64,000 bases of DNA from Methylocystis parvus OBBP. GTDB taxonomy: Bacteria; Pseudomonadota; Alphaproteobacteria; Rhizobiales; Beijerinckiaceae. This document shows, piece by piece, positions 20,524 through 29,169 of this stretch. A program made the position numbers and the translations under genes. The DNA lies in the NCBI RefSeq assembly GCF_027571405.1, contig NZ_CP092968.1, positions 2,812,001 to 2,876,000 on the forward strand, given 5' to 3'. Position 1 is the stretch's first letter. Every line of letters begins with the position of its first letter. The notes below the pieces were generated by a model. The model saw only the letters and a list, made by a program, of their open reading frames with translations, did not search any database and was not told the origin of the DNA.

Positions 20524-21002
20524 CCCGTGCCTCCCTCCTCCGCACGCCGCTTCGCGCGGCTGCGCATTATTGCGCCCCCCTTTAACCCGAATTCGGGAAA
20601 TTGCGAGGCCTAAGCGCGCGCGGCGTAAAGAGGATAGGGGAAATTCAGTCTCCGGGGCGCGGCCCGAGGTCTCGAACTGGGAGTCGTTACGGCCGTTCCG
20701 GCGCGCCCGTCAGCCTGTGGCCGCGCGAATCCGCAGGGATGTTGGCGCCAGCGAGCAGCCTCCTAACAAATCTGCAAAAAATATGGCTAAGATATTGTTT
20801 AAATGCGGCGTTCCAAGCGTGGCGAAAGTACAACACCGCCGCGTTTTCATCGCTTCTACGCCCAAAATCATCCTTGCATTGGTTGCTTTCGAAAGCTCCA
20901 TTTGAACAGAGTCGCCCCGCTTGGGGTCCGCATCGCGTTTACGCCCGCCAAGTCGGGGCAGGTGCGGGTCATTGGTTCTGACTTGTGCAAAGGATTACCG
21001 TT
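20524..21002. other. 479-base divergent intergenic region between fabG and a porin
   Basis: Should hold the promoters of fabG (minus) and the porin (plus). There is a lower-GC stretch around 20770-20905 (for example ATATGGCTAAGATATTGTTTAAATG), and otherwise no clear motif. Short frames here have no recognisable product. No tRNA or small RNA structure was recognised. Confidence 0.4.
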
Positions 21003-21749
21003 ATGAAGTCCACGCTTTCGGCTATCGCTCTGGCGGCCGCTCTCGCCGCCGGCGCGGCGCAGGCCGCGGACCTTCCGTCCCGGAAAGCCCCGCCCCCGGC
21101 CTATATCCCGCCCCCGCCGGTTCTGACCTGGACCGGTTTCTACGCCGGTCTCAACCTCGGCGGCGGCTGGCAGGCTCAGTCCTCCAGCAACGCCTGGTGG
21201 GGCAACAACTCCAACTCCGGCGGCGTCGTCGGCGGCGGCCAGATCGGCTATAACTACCAGTTCTCGCCCTGGCTCGTGGTCGGCCTCGAGACCGACTTCC
21301 AGGGCGCGTCCATCGGCGGCGGCGGGGCGAACAACGCCTGGGCCGTGGCTTGGGGCGGCTGGGGCGGCTCCACCGCCCGCATCAACTGGTTCGGCACGGT
21401 TCGCGGCCGCGCCGGCATCACCTTCCCGGGCATGCCCACCCTGCTGCTCTACGGCACGGGCGGCTTCGCCTATGCCGACGTACAGCGTAACTTCTGGTGG
21501 AACCAGAACAGCGCCGTTCAGACGGGCTGGACCGTCGGCGGCGGCGGCGAGTGGATGTTCATGCCGAACTGGTCCGCCAAGGTCGAATATCTCTACACGG
21601 ACGTTTCCGGCAACAACCAGAACTGGGCGTTCAACCCCGGCATTGGCCTCAACAACGTCAACAACCACACCCGCTTCCACACGGTCCGCGCGGGCGTGAA
21701 CTACCACTTCAACTTTGGCGCGACCGCTCCGGTCCTCGCCAAATACTGA
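21003..21749 (+). CDS. Rhizobiales outer-membrane beta-barrel porin (Omp25/Omp31-like)
   Basis: A 248-residue outer-membrane protein. It has a signal peptide of about 22 residues ending GAAQA before ADLPSRKAPPPAYIPPPP, then WTGFYAGLNLGGGW, the start of the Omp25/31 barrel. Repeated glycine- and aromatic-rich strands follow (GGGQIGYNYQFSPWLVVGLETDFQG, WFGTVRGRAGI, YGTGGFAYADVQ, KVEYLYTDV), ending in tyrosine. ATG 21003 follows AAAGGA; an upstream in-frame start at 20985 lacks one. It interrupts the fabD-fabG gene order in the opposite orientation and has its own terminator. Confidence 0.9.
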   Translation: MKSTLSAIALAAALAAGAAQAADLPSRKAPPPAYIPPPPVLTWTGFYAGLNLGGGWQAQSSSNAWWGNNSNSGGVVGGGQIGYNYQFSPWLVVGLETDFQGASIGGGGANNAWAVAWGGWGGSTARINWFGTVRGRAGITFPGMPTLLLYGTGGFAYADVQRNFWWNQNSAVQTGWTVGGGGEWMFMPNWSAKVEYLYTDVSGNNQNWAFNPGIGLNNVNNHTRFHTVRAGVNYHFNFGATAPVLAKY

Positions 21750-21772
21750 TCGGTTTCCGAACCGGTTTCAGA

Positions 21773-21802
21773 AAGCCCGGCCGGCGCGGCCGGGCTTTTT
21801 CT
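21773..21802. terminator. intrinsic terminator between the porin and fabD
   Basis: A 10-bp stem AAGCCCGGCC / GGCCGGGCTT with loop GGCGC is followed by TTTCTTTT on the plus strand. It ends the porin transcript and may also act on convergent fabD, whose stop is at 21812. Confidence 0.85.
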
Positions 21803-21811
21803 TTTGGATCG

Positions 21812-22762
21812 TCAGAAGGCGCGATAGGCGTCGAGATCGGCCGGGGCGCCGACCGAGACGGCCGTCGCGCCGGGCGCGATGCGCTTCAAAAGGCCGGCGA
21901 GCACCTTGCCCGAGCCGCATTCAACGAATTTGTCGACGCCCTGGCCGGCGATATAGGCGACGCATTCGCGCCAGCGCACCGCGCCCGTCACCTGCTCCAC
22001 CAGAAGCTTGCGAATCGTCTCCGGATCCGCGGTCGGCAAGGCGGTGACATTGGCGATGACCGGAACCTTCGGAGCCGAGATGGCGGCGGTTGCGAGCGCG
22101 GCTTCCATGGCGTCGGCGGCGGGCTGCATCAGGGCGCAATGGAAGGGCGCGGAGACGGGCAGCAGCACGGCGCGCTTGATTCCCTTTTCCCTGGCGATCT
22201 CCATCGCCTTCTCGACGGCCGCCTTCGCGCCCGAAATGACGACCTGTCCGCCGCCATTGTCGTTCGCCACCTGGCAGCAAGCGGATAGGCTCGAGGCCGC
22301 CTCGCCGGCGATCTCCTTCGCCTGATCGAGCTCCGCGCCGAGCAGCGCCGCCATGGCGCCTTCGCCGACCGGAACGGCCTTCTGCATGGCGTCGCCGCGA
22401 ATGCGCAGGAGCTTCGCCGTGTCGGCGACGGAGAGCGCCCCGGCGGCGGCGAGCGCTGAATATTCGCCGAGGGAATGGCCGGCGACGAAGGCGGCGTCGC
22501 GCGCGAGATCGAGGCCGCATTCGGCCTCCAGAATCCGGATCGCCGCGAGCGAGACCGCCATCAGCGCCGGCTGGGCGTTGGCGGTCAGCGTCAGCTCATT
22601 CTCCGGCCCGTCGAACATGAGCGTCGAGAGCGGCTGCGACAGCGCCGAATCGACTTCCTCGAAGACGGCGCGCGCGGGGGCGAAGCTCTCGGCCAGCGCC
22701 TTGCCCATGCCCACCGCCTGCGAGCCCTGTCCGGGGAAAATAAAAGCCTTCGCCATGCGCAA
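21812..22762 (-). CDS. fabD: malonyl-CoA:ACP transacylase
   Basis: FabD loads malonate from CoA onto ACP. The 316-residue protein begins MRMAKAFIFPGQGSQAVGMG. It has the nucleophile Ser97 in the GHSLGEYSALAA motif, the catalytic histidine in VSAPFHCALMQ, and the QPALMAVSLA segment. An ATG two codons downstream is an equally good start. It is first in the minus-strand fatty acid cluster but is separated from fabG by the plus-strand porin. Confidence 0.96.
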   Translation of the reverse strand: MRMAKAFIFPGQGSQAVGMGKALAESFAPARAVFEEVDSALSQPLSTLMFDGPENELTLTANAQPALMAVSLAAIRILEAECGLDLARDAAFVAGHSLGEYSALAAAGALSVADTAKLLRIRGDAMQKAVPVGEGAMAALLGAELDQAKEIAGEAASSLSACCQVANDNGGGQVVISGAKAAVEKAMEIAREKGIKRAVLLPVSAPFHCALMQPAADAMEAALATAAISAPKVPVIANVTALPTADPETIRKLLVEQVTGAVRWRECVAYIAGQGVDKFVECGSGKVLAGLLKRIAPGATAVSVGAPADLDAYRAF

Positions 22763-22855
22763 CCGCCCTTTCCTTCGTGTTCATTTCGCGCCGCGAGTGG
22801 CATTGGGGGGCGCGCCATGTCAAGTTTGCCCGAGGGCGCGGGGCGGAGAGCGAAG

Positions 22856-23414
22856 ATGATCGACAAGCATCGCCATTGCGGTTGCGCGCGGGGCTTGAAT
22901 CGCCGCGCCACTCTCCTCGGCATGGGCTGTGCGGGCCTTGCAGCGGCTTTTGGGACCGCGCCGGCGTCGGCCAGGGCGGTGGTCTCCCGCCCTGCGCGCC
23001 GAAGACGAAAGCTTCATGCGGCTGCGGCTCGCGGAAGCGGCGAAGGGCGATTTCTCCTTCGGCGCCGTCATCGCGCGGGAGGGCAAGCTCGCCGCGACCG
23101 GCCGCAATAGCGGGATCAGGACCAACGATCCGACGGCCCATGGCAAGATGGTGGCGATCCGCAATTTCTGCGCGTCGCGCCTCGCCGCCGAGCTGAAAGG
23201 CGCGACGACCGGCGAGCCCTGCTCCATGTGCATGGGCGCGATTCTCTGGAGCGGCTTCGGGCGGCTGGTCTATGCGGCGTCGATCGATGAGCTTTCGACG
23301 CGGATCGGCCAGATCATGACGCCGAGCAAATCGCTCCCCGAGGCCGCGCCATTTGAAACGATCGACATTACGGGCGGCGTGCTGGCGGCGGAGGCGCTGG
23401 CGTTGTTTAAATAG
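22856..23414 (+). pseudogene. Tat-exported nucleoside (cytidine/deoxycytidylate-type) deaminase, frameshifted
   Basis: Reading from ATG 22856 gives MIDKHRHCGCARGLNRRATLLGMG, with a twin-arginine motif and hydrophobic core ending ASARA. The deaminase body continues in the next frame (LRAEDESFMRLRLAEAAKGDFSFGAVI...), so a +1-type frame change occurs near 22977-23000. The zinc-binding motif GEPCSMCMGAILWSG is intact. The HAE-type motif reads TAHGKMVAIR, so the catalytic glutamate is a lysine, one G-to-A change from GAG. A frameshift plus an active-site loss points to a decayed gene. A sequencing error alone would explain only the first. Confidence 0.72.
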
Positions 23415-23556
23415 GGGCGTCGCCCGCCCGGCAGGAAGCGCCGCCTTATTTCGTGTGGTTGACACTGCCTCCGGTTGGACCCATTTTATGTCCAAATGGA
23501 ACGGGAATGCTCGTTCGGCGTCGCGGCCTCGGGGAAGCTCGGGGCCTTTCGCTTGT

Positions 23557-24187
23557 TTAGGGGAAGATTTTCAGGCCATACCCTTTCACTATGCCGCTTG
23601 CGCTTCTCCGGAGCTTGGTTTCGATCAAATCGTAGGCCCGGTTGGGCTGCGCCGGATTGATGACATGACGGCCGATGGGATGCGCCACCAGATCGGCGAC
23701 CTGCAAGCCCGCCGAATTGTGTCTCTTGTCCATGAAGCGAATGTCGAGATTGGGCATGCGACCGACCTGATTTTGTCCATCCGCTATACGACGAAACTCC
23801 AATTCAAGTTTGGCGTCTTCGGATTTGCCACGTCGTTCCACAATCACATGCGTCGCTCGGCTTGATTGGCCACGCTCATGGAGCCATCTCTGCAATCTTT
23901 CGCACAATCCCGTTCACCCGTTCAATAAACGAGGCTCTCACCATCGGATTGAGAAGAATGCTGAACTCGACATGGGCCTTTCGGATCTCATGACTATGCA
24001 ACACCACGCAGTCATGGCCGAAAAATTCGAACTTGAGGCGCTGCACCAACGGCACAACGGTTTCCACGTAGGCGCGCTTTTCGAAAATGCAGAACGCCAG
24101 GACGAAAACAGGATTTTGAGGATTTATGGACGTCAGGCTATGGTCGCCGCTCTCGTCGACATACGCGATGTAATCGCTGAAATTCAT
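23557..24187 (-). pseudogene. DUF3800 family protein, disrupted by frameshift and internal deletion
   Basis: The N-terminal part (24187 down to about 23910) reads MNFSDYIAYVDESGDHSLTS, the diagnostic YVDESGDH start of DUF3800 proteins, and continues to FIERVNG. The C-terminal part continues in another frame from CERLQRWLHERGQ to RHNSAGLQVADLVAHP and ends at 23557. The joined length is near 210 residues rather than the usual 240-260. The segment between FIERVNG and CERLQ, normally about 40 residues, is missing. This fits a deletion that also shifted the frame. DUF3800 proteins are often found near mobile or defence genes, but none is seen here. Confidence 0.72.
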
Positions 24188-24284
24188 TCGATGGTCGATC
24201 TAAGAAAGAAAGCGGCGTGTTGAACCCGGATTAACCGGTGGCGCGCGAGCGTCGCCACCATCCAGTACGGACAGCATTTCGAAC

Positions 24285-26216
24285 CTACCCCGCCGGCCTG
24301 TTCCGCACCAGCTCCTCCACCACACCGGGGTCCGCCAGAGTCGACGTATCGCCCAGAGCGCCAAACTCCCCTTCCGCGATCTTGCGCAAGATCCGCCGCA
24401 TGATCTTGCCCGAGCGCGTTTTGGGCAGGCCCGGGGCGAACTGGATCACGTCGGGGGAGGCGATCGGGCCGATCTCCTCGCGCACCCATTTGACCAGCTC
24501 CTTGCGCAGATGCTCGGTCGGATGCGCGCCTTCCATCAGCGTCACATAGGCGTAGATGCCCTGGCCCTTGAGATCGTGCGGATAGCCGACCACTGCGGCT
24601 TCCGAGACTTTCTCATGCGCGACGAGGGCGCTTTCGATTTCCGCCGTGCCGAGGCGGTGGCCGGAGACGTTGATGACGTCGTCGACGCGGCCCGTGATCC
24701 AGTAATAGCCGTCCGCGTCGCGCCTTGCGCCGTCGCCGGTGAAATATTTGCCGGGATAGGCGGAGAAGTAGGTCTGCGCGAAGCGCTCATGGTCGCCATA
24801 GACCGTCCGCACCTGCCCCGGCCATGAATCGGCGATGACGAGATTGCCCTCGCATTCGCCTTCCAGCACCTCGCCCGCCGCGTCCACGATCTCGGGGAAG
24901 ACGCCGAAAAAGGGCCGCGTCGCGGAGCCGGGCTTGAGGTCTGTCGCGCCCGGCAAAGGCGCGATGAGAATGCCGCCTGTTTCCGTCTGCCACCATGTGT
25001 CGACGATGGGGCAGCGGCCGTCGCCGACGACGCGGTGATACCATTCCCAGGCTTCGGGATTGATCGGCTCGCCGACGGAGCCGAGCAGCCGCAGCGATTT
25101 GCGGCTCGATGCCTTCACCGGCTCCTCGCCAGCGGCCATCAAGGCGCGGATCGCGGTCGGCGCCGTGTAGAAAATGTTCACGCCATGCTTGTCGATCACC
25201 TCCCAGAAGCGCGAGACGCTCGGATAATTCGGCACGCCCTCGAACATCAGCGTCGTCGCGCCATTGGCGAGCGGGCCATAGACGATATAGCTGTGGCCCG
25301 TCACCCAGCCGACATCCGCCGTGCACCAGTAAATATCGCTCTCGCGATAGTCGAAGACGAGTTCATGCGTCAGCGACGTATGGACGAGATAGCCGCCCGT
25401 CGTATGCAGCACGCCCTTGGGCTTGCCGGTCGAGCCGGACGTATAGAGGATGAAGAGCGGGTCCTCCGCGCCCATCTCCGCATAGGGGCAGTCTGCGGAG
25501 ACATGCTTCGCCTCGTCCTCATAGCGGAAGTCGCGGCCCGGAACCCAGTCGATCTCGGCGCCCGTGCGCGTGACGACGATGACGCTCTTCGCCTCGACCT
25601 TCTCCAGCGCCGCGTCGACATTGCTTTTGAGCGGCACTTTGCGCCCGCCGCGCAGGCCCTCGTCGGCGGTGACGATCACGTCCGAAGCCGCATCCTCAAT
25701 GCGCCCCGCCAGCGCCTCGGGCGAAAAGCCGCCGAACACGACAGAATGAATGGCGCCGATGCGCGCGCAGGCCAGCATGGCGTAAGCGGCTTCGGGAATC
25801 ATCGGCAGATAGATGGTGACGCGGTCGCCCTTCTTTACGCCGTGCTTCTTCAGGACATTGGCGAAACGGCAGACATGCTCGTGCAGCTCGGCGTAAGTGA
25901 TGCGCTTCGAGACGGAGGGGTCGTCGCCTTCCCAGATGATCGCGATCTGGTCAGCGCGGGCGGGCAGATGTCTGTCGACGCAGTTCATCGCGACATTGGT
26001 CGTCCCGTCCTCGAACCATCTGATTGAAATGTTGTGAAGGTCGAAGCTCGTATGCTTCACCTTGGCGAAGGGCGTGATCCAGTCGATCCGCTGCGCCTCG
26101 CGCGCCCAGAAGCCCTGCGGGTCGCTGCGCGATTCGTCATAGAGCGTGCGATAGGCGTCGTCGTCGATGCGGGCGTCTTTCCAGTCCTCGGGAACGAGGT
26201 AGAGCTTTTGCGACAT
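24285..26216 (-). CDS. acsA: acetyl-CoA synthetase (AMP-forming)
   Basis: Activates acetate to acetyl-CoA through acetyl-AMP. The 643-residue protein has the adenylate-forming motif [14 protein letters not shown], the [10 protein letters not shown] and TWWQTETGG segments, and the C-terminal [15 protein letters not shown] with the lysine usually controlled by acetylation. The start [10 protein letters not shown] at 26216 has AGGGAAG upstream. The 18-codon longer frame adds unrelated sequence. It stands apart from its neighbours. A 14-C tract lies about 155 bases upstream of the start. Confidence 0.96.
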   Translation of the reverse strand: MSQKLYLVPEDWKDARIDDDAYRTLYDESRSDPQGFWAREAQRIDWITPFAKVKHTSFDLHNISIRWFEDGTTNVAMNCVDRHLPARADQIAIIWEGDDPSVSKRITYAELHEHVCRFANVLKKHGVKKGDRVTIYLPMIPEAAYAMLACARIGAIHSVVFGGFSPEALAGRIEDAASDVIVTADEGLRGGRKVPLKSNVDAALEKVEAKSVIVVTRTGAEIDWVPGRDFRYEDEAKHVSADCPYAEMGAEDPLFILYTSGSTGKPKGVLHTTGGYLVHTSLTHELVFDYRESDIYWCTADVGWVTGHSYIVYGPLANGATTLMFEGVPNYPSVSRFWEVIDKHGVNIFYTAPTAIRALMAAGEEPVKASSRKSLRLLGSVGEPINPEAWEWYHRVVGDGRCPIVDTWWQTETGGILIAPLPGATDLKPGSATRPFFGVFPEIVDAAGEVLEGECEGNLVIADSWPGQVRTVYGDHERFAQTYFSAYPGKYFTGDGARRDADGYYWITGRVDDVINVSGHRLGTAEIESALVAHEKVSEAAVVGYPHDLKGQGIYAYVTLMEGAHPTEHLRKELVKWVREEIGPIASPDVIQFAPGLPKTRSGKIMRRILRKIAEGEFGALGDTSTLADPGVVEELVRNRPAG

Positions 26217-26368
26217 TGTTCTTCCCTTGACCTTTTGTCCCGCGAAGGGGCCTTTCTTATTCATTCGCAACGCAGTGCGCGAGGAAATCCCGCCCCTTTA
26301 CAGGGAATGGCGGTCTTACGAAGTGGGGCCGGACAAGGATAATCCCCATCTCGCGCCGGCGCAGAGAA

Positions 26369-26382
26369 CCCCCCCCCCCCCC
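26369..26382. repeat. 14-base poly-C tract
   Basis: Fourteen consecutive C on the plus strand (G on the acsA-sense strand) lie between the end of the cyclic-nucleotide-binding gene (stop at 26392) and the acsA start. Such a homopolymer is prone to slippage and to assembly length errors. Confidence 0.9.
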
Positions 26383-26391
26383 GGGCCGCCG

Positions 26392-27096
26392 CTAAGACGG
26401 CCCGTGCATCGCTTCGTCGCCGCCGCTCCTCGCAATGGCGGGGGCAGGGGTCGCGCCCTTCTCCTTCGCCGCAGCCTCCCGCGCCAGCTCCACATTGTGC
26501 TGCATGCGCTGCATCATCAGCTTCATCAGATAGAAGCCGAATTGCGGATTCTGCGCCGCGAGCTCCAATAATTCGTCATAGCGCACGCAGAGAAGCTCGA
26601 CGTCGGTCGCCGCCATGACCGACGCGGTGCGCCGGTTCTCCTCCGTGAAGAGGCCCATCTCGCCGAAAAAGGCGCCGGGCTTCAGCGTCACATCGGGTTC
26701 GAGAAGCAAAATATCGCCCTTGACGATCACATAGGCTTCCTCCGAGAGATCGCCCTTGCGATGGAGCGTGACGCCGGCCGGCAGTTTGAGCGGCTTCATG
26801 TAAGGGCGCAGCCACTCATAGTCGAACTCGCCGCCGCTCGCCTGCTGCGTCGCGTCCCGCACATCCGTGATGAGGCGCCGCATCTGCCGCAGGCGGAACA
26901 TGTTGATCGGCGCCATGAAGGCGTTGAGCGCGAAAAGCGGATAATAGCCCTTGAGAAAGAAATAGGCGGCGAAGAGCGCGTTGGCGGCGATCGCCGCGAT
27001 GCGCAGCGGAATCATCGTGTTCGACACGAAGACGAAGACGTTCGCCGCCGCGGCGAGATAGCCGATTGCCTCGACGAGCAAGTTTTGGGGGATCAT
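26392..27096 (-). CDS. membrane protein with C-terminal cyclic nucleotide-binding domain
   Basis: The 234-residue protein has three hydrophobic segments in the first 65 residues (IGYLAAAANVFVFVS, IPLRIAAIAANALFAAYFFL, YYPLFALNAFMAPINMF). A cNMP-binding beta-roll follows (about 95-200: LKLPAGVTLHRKGDLSEEAYVIVKGDI, PGAFFGEMGLFTEENRRTASVMAATDVELLCV). The FFGEMGL motif is typical of the phosphate-binding cassette, although the Arg contact reads NRRTAS. It resembles small membrane CRP-like sensors of unknown output. It is divergent from the next porin and upstream of acsA on the same strand. A regulatory or channel role is inference only. Confidence 0.78.
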   Translation of the reverse strand: MIPQNLLVEAIGYLAAAANVFVFVSNTMIPLRIAAIAANALFAAYFFLKGYYPLFALNAFMAPINMFRLRQMRRLITDVRDATQQASGGEFDYEWLRPYMKPLKLPAGVTLHRKGDLSEEAYVIVKGDILLLEPDVTLKPGAFFGEMGLFTEENRRTASVMAATDVELLCVRYDELLELAAQNPQFGFYLMKLMMQRMQHNVELAREAAAKEKGATPAPAIARSGGDEAMHGPS

Positions 27097-27397
27097 GGGG
27101 CCCTGAAAACTTTAGCCTGCGCCGGAGAGCATAGCAGAAAGAACCGCGCCGATGCGAGAGCCGGAACAGCGCGCCGCGCCTTGGGTTCCCGCCCATGCAA
27201 TGGAGGCGGACATGAACGGAACGTAATGGCGGCGCGACCGGCGATGTGGCCGGTTGGCGACACCCGTCCTCAAAAGCTTTGCGAAAAGCGCGGCCGGGCG
27301 CGGCGGCAGTCCCAGGCTTAAGCAGGCGTTAACCACAATAAAGCTGGAATCCACTCTGGATAGCGCCGGGATTCGGGCGCCGCCTGGAGATGTGAAA
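27097..27397. other. 301-base divergent intergenic region
   Basis: Separates the cNMP-binding gene (minus) from the second Omp31-like porin (plus). It must hold both promoters. AGCAGGCGTTAACCACAATAA (27320-27340) is a lower-GC patch that could be part of the porin promoter. No coding or structured RNA signal seen. Confidence 0.35.
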
Positions 27398-28207
27398 ATG
27401 AAGAACAGCGCGCGCGCGGGCATGGCCGCGGCCCTCATATTCTCGGGATCCGCCCTCGCCGCCGACCTTCCGTTGCGCCAGGGCGTTTACGCCCCGCCGC
27501 CTCCGCCGCCGGCGCTGTGGACCGGCTTCTTCGGCGGCGTGAATATTGGCGGCGGCTGGACGGCCAATACGCTCAATCACGCCAATCTGACGCCCTATAC
27601 GGACCCGCTCGCGGGCGGGCTCTGGCTCCTGCCCGGCTCCTCCAATGGCGGGAGCAACGCCGGCGGCGTCGTGGGAGGCGGGCAAATCGGCTATGACTGG
27701 CAGTTTCGCAACAGCATCGTCGTCGGCGCCGAGGCGGATTTCCAGGGCTCCACCATGCAGTCGGGCGGCAACGCCGCCTGGGCGCTTTATCCGAGCCCGG
27801 TCACGCCGGGCGGCTTCCTCGCGCCGCTTGCGCCCTCCGGCAATATCGGGATCGCGCTCAACTGGTTCGGCACGGTGCGGGGCCGCGCCGGCTTCCTCGT
27901 CTCCCCGACCTTTCTCGTCTACGGGACGGCCGGCTTCGCCTATGGCCAGATACAGGGCCAATATTCGGGCTACAGCAATGTCCGCGTCGGCTGGACGGCG
28001 GGCGGCGGCGTCGAATGGCTCTTCAGGCCCGGCTGGTCGGTCAAGGGCGAATATCTCTTCATGGATCTCGATAGCGGCGGGACGACCGGCTATTTCGGAT
28101 ATAATTGGGGTTATCGCCGCCATCCGCAGATCAACATCTTCCGGCTCGGCGTGAACTACCGCTTCAATACGGGCGTCGGCGGCGAGCCGATCATGGCGGC
28201 CTATTGA
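27398..28207 (+). CDS. Rhizobiales outer-membrane beta-barrel porin (Omp31-like), second copy
   Basis: The 269-residue protein has a signal peptide ending SALA before ADLPLRQGVYAPPPPPP. An Omp25/31-type barrel follows: WTGFFGGVNIGGGW, GGVVGGGQIGYDWQF, VVGAEADFQGSTM, WFGTVRGRAGFLV, YGTAGFAYGQIQ, VKGEYLFMDL. It is clearly paralogous to the porin at 21003, with the same block order. ATG 27398 was chosen because it gives a normal signal peptide and has GGAG upstream. The frame is open back to 27254 but encodes no conserved sequence. Substrate unknown. Confidence 0.88.
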   Translation: MKNSARAGMAAALIFSGSALAADLPLRQGVYAPPPPPPALWTGFFGGVNIGGGWTANTLNHANLTPYTDPLAGGLWLLPGSSNGGSNAGGVVGGGQIGYDWQFRNSIVVGAEADFQGSTMQSGGNAAWALYPSPVTPGGFLAPLAPSGNIGIALNWFGTVRGRAGFLVSPTFLVYGTAGFAYGQIQGQYSGYSNVRVGWTAGGGVEWLFRPGWSVKGEYLFMDLDSGGTTGYFGYNWGYRRHPQINIFRLGVNYRFNTGVGGEPIMAAY

Positions 28208-28223
28208 TCCAGACAGGGTGAGC

Positions 28224-28250
28224 ATCCGGAGCGCCGATGCGGCTCCGGAT
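28224..28250 (+). terminator. possible terminator hairpin after the second porin
   Basis: A perfect 9-bp stem ATCCGGAGC / GCTCCGGAT with a 9-base loop lies 17 bases after the stop. Only a weak T-rich tail (CGCTTCT) follows, so intrinsic termination is uncertain. Confidence 0.4.
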
Positions 28251-28360
28251 CGCTTCTGCGCCCCAGCTTTCCGCGCCGGCGGGCGCGGCCCTTTGCCTGC
28301 GCCGGGTCAATTTGCTAAAGGGCGCGTCAATTCCCATTCAACGCGCCAGGCCGAGAGATA

Positions 28361-28966
28361 ATGGACAAGTTCACGACGCTGACCGGGGTCGCCGCGCCGC
28401 TGCCGATCATGAATGTCGACACCGACATGATCATCCCCAAGCAATATCTGAAGACGATCGCGCGCACCGGCCTCGGCAAGGGCCTTTTCTCGGAGATGCG
28501 CTATCGCGAGGACGGCTCGGAGAATCCCGATTTCGTGCTGAACCAGCCCGCCTATCGCAAGGCGACGATCCTGATCGCCGGCGACAATTTCGGCTGCGGC
28601 TCGTCGCGCGAGCACGCGCCCTGGGCGCTCCTGGATTTCGGTGTGCGCTGCGTCGTCTCCACGAGCTTCGCGGACATCTTCTACAATAACTGCTTCAAGA
28701 ACGGCATTCTGCCGATCAAGGTGACGCAGGCGGAGCTCGACAAGCTGTTCGACGACGCGAATCGCGGCGCCAACGCCACGCTGACGATCGATCTGGAAGC
28801 CCAGGAAATCCGCGGCCCGGACGGGGGCGTGATCAGGTTCGACATCGATCCCTTCCGCAAGCATTGCCTCCTCAACGGCCTCGACGATATTGGCCTCACC
28901 CTGCAGAAAGCGGAGAGGATCGACGCTTTCGAGGCCGCCGCCGCGCAGTCGCGCCCCTGGGCGTGA
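28361..28966 (+). CDS. leuD: 3-isopropylmalate dehydratase small subunit
   Basis: The small subunit of the LeuCD isomerase in leucine biosynthesis. The 201-residue protein has the swivel-domain hallmarks [33 protein letters not shown] and [18 protein letters not shown]. Length matches the bacterial family. leuC and leuB are not nearby, so the pathway genes are split on this chromosome. It starts at ATG 28361 after GAGAGA. Confidence 0.95.
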   Translation: MDKFTTLTGVAAPLPIMNVDTDMIIPKQYLKTIARTGLGKGLFSEMRYREDGSENPDFVLNQPAYRKATILIAGDNFGCGSSREHAPWALLDFGVRCVVSTSFADIFYNNCFKNGILPIKVTQAELDKLFDDANRGANATLTIDLEAQEIRGPDGGVIRFDIDPFRKHCLLNGLDDIGLTLQKAERIDAFEAAAAQSRPWA

Positions 28967-29169
28967 GCTCCAGCTATTTGCTTTTACCCGGTTTTCGCTG
29001 CCCACATGATTTTCCGCCGGCGCAAACGGCGCCAAGCCCTTGGCGCGGCGGCGCGTCTACTGGCGGCAATTCAGGTCTTGGGTTAGGAAGCGCGGATGGG
29101 CGCCTGCCGGGAAGAGCGGGCGACGCCGCTTAGGAGCGGATTTTCTCTTCTCGTTGCGACGGACGCCAC

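Noticed and set aside
20640..20760. Possible tRNA-like segment (GAGGTCTCGAACTGGG...)
   Set aside because: No acceptor stem, anticodon arm or T-arm with the expected spacing could be folded. No tRNA or rRNA gene was found anywhere in the window.
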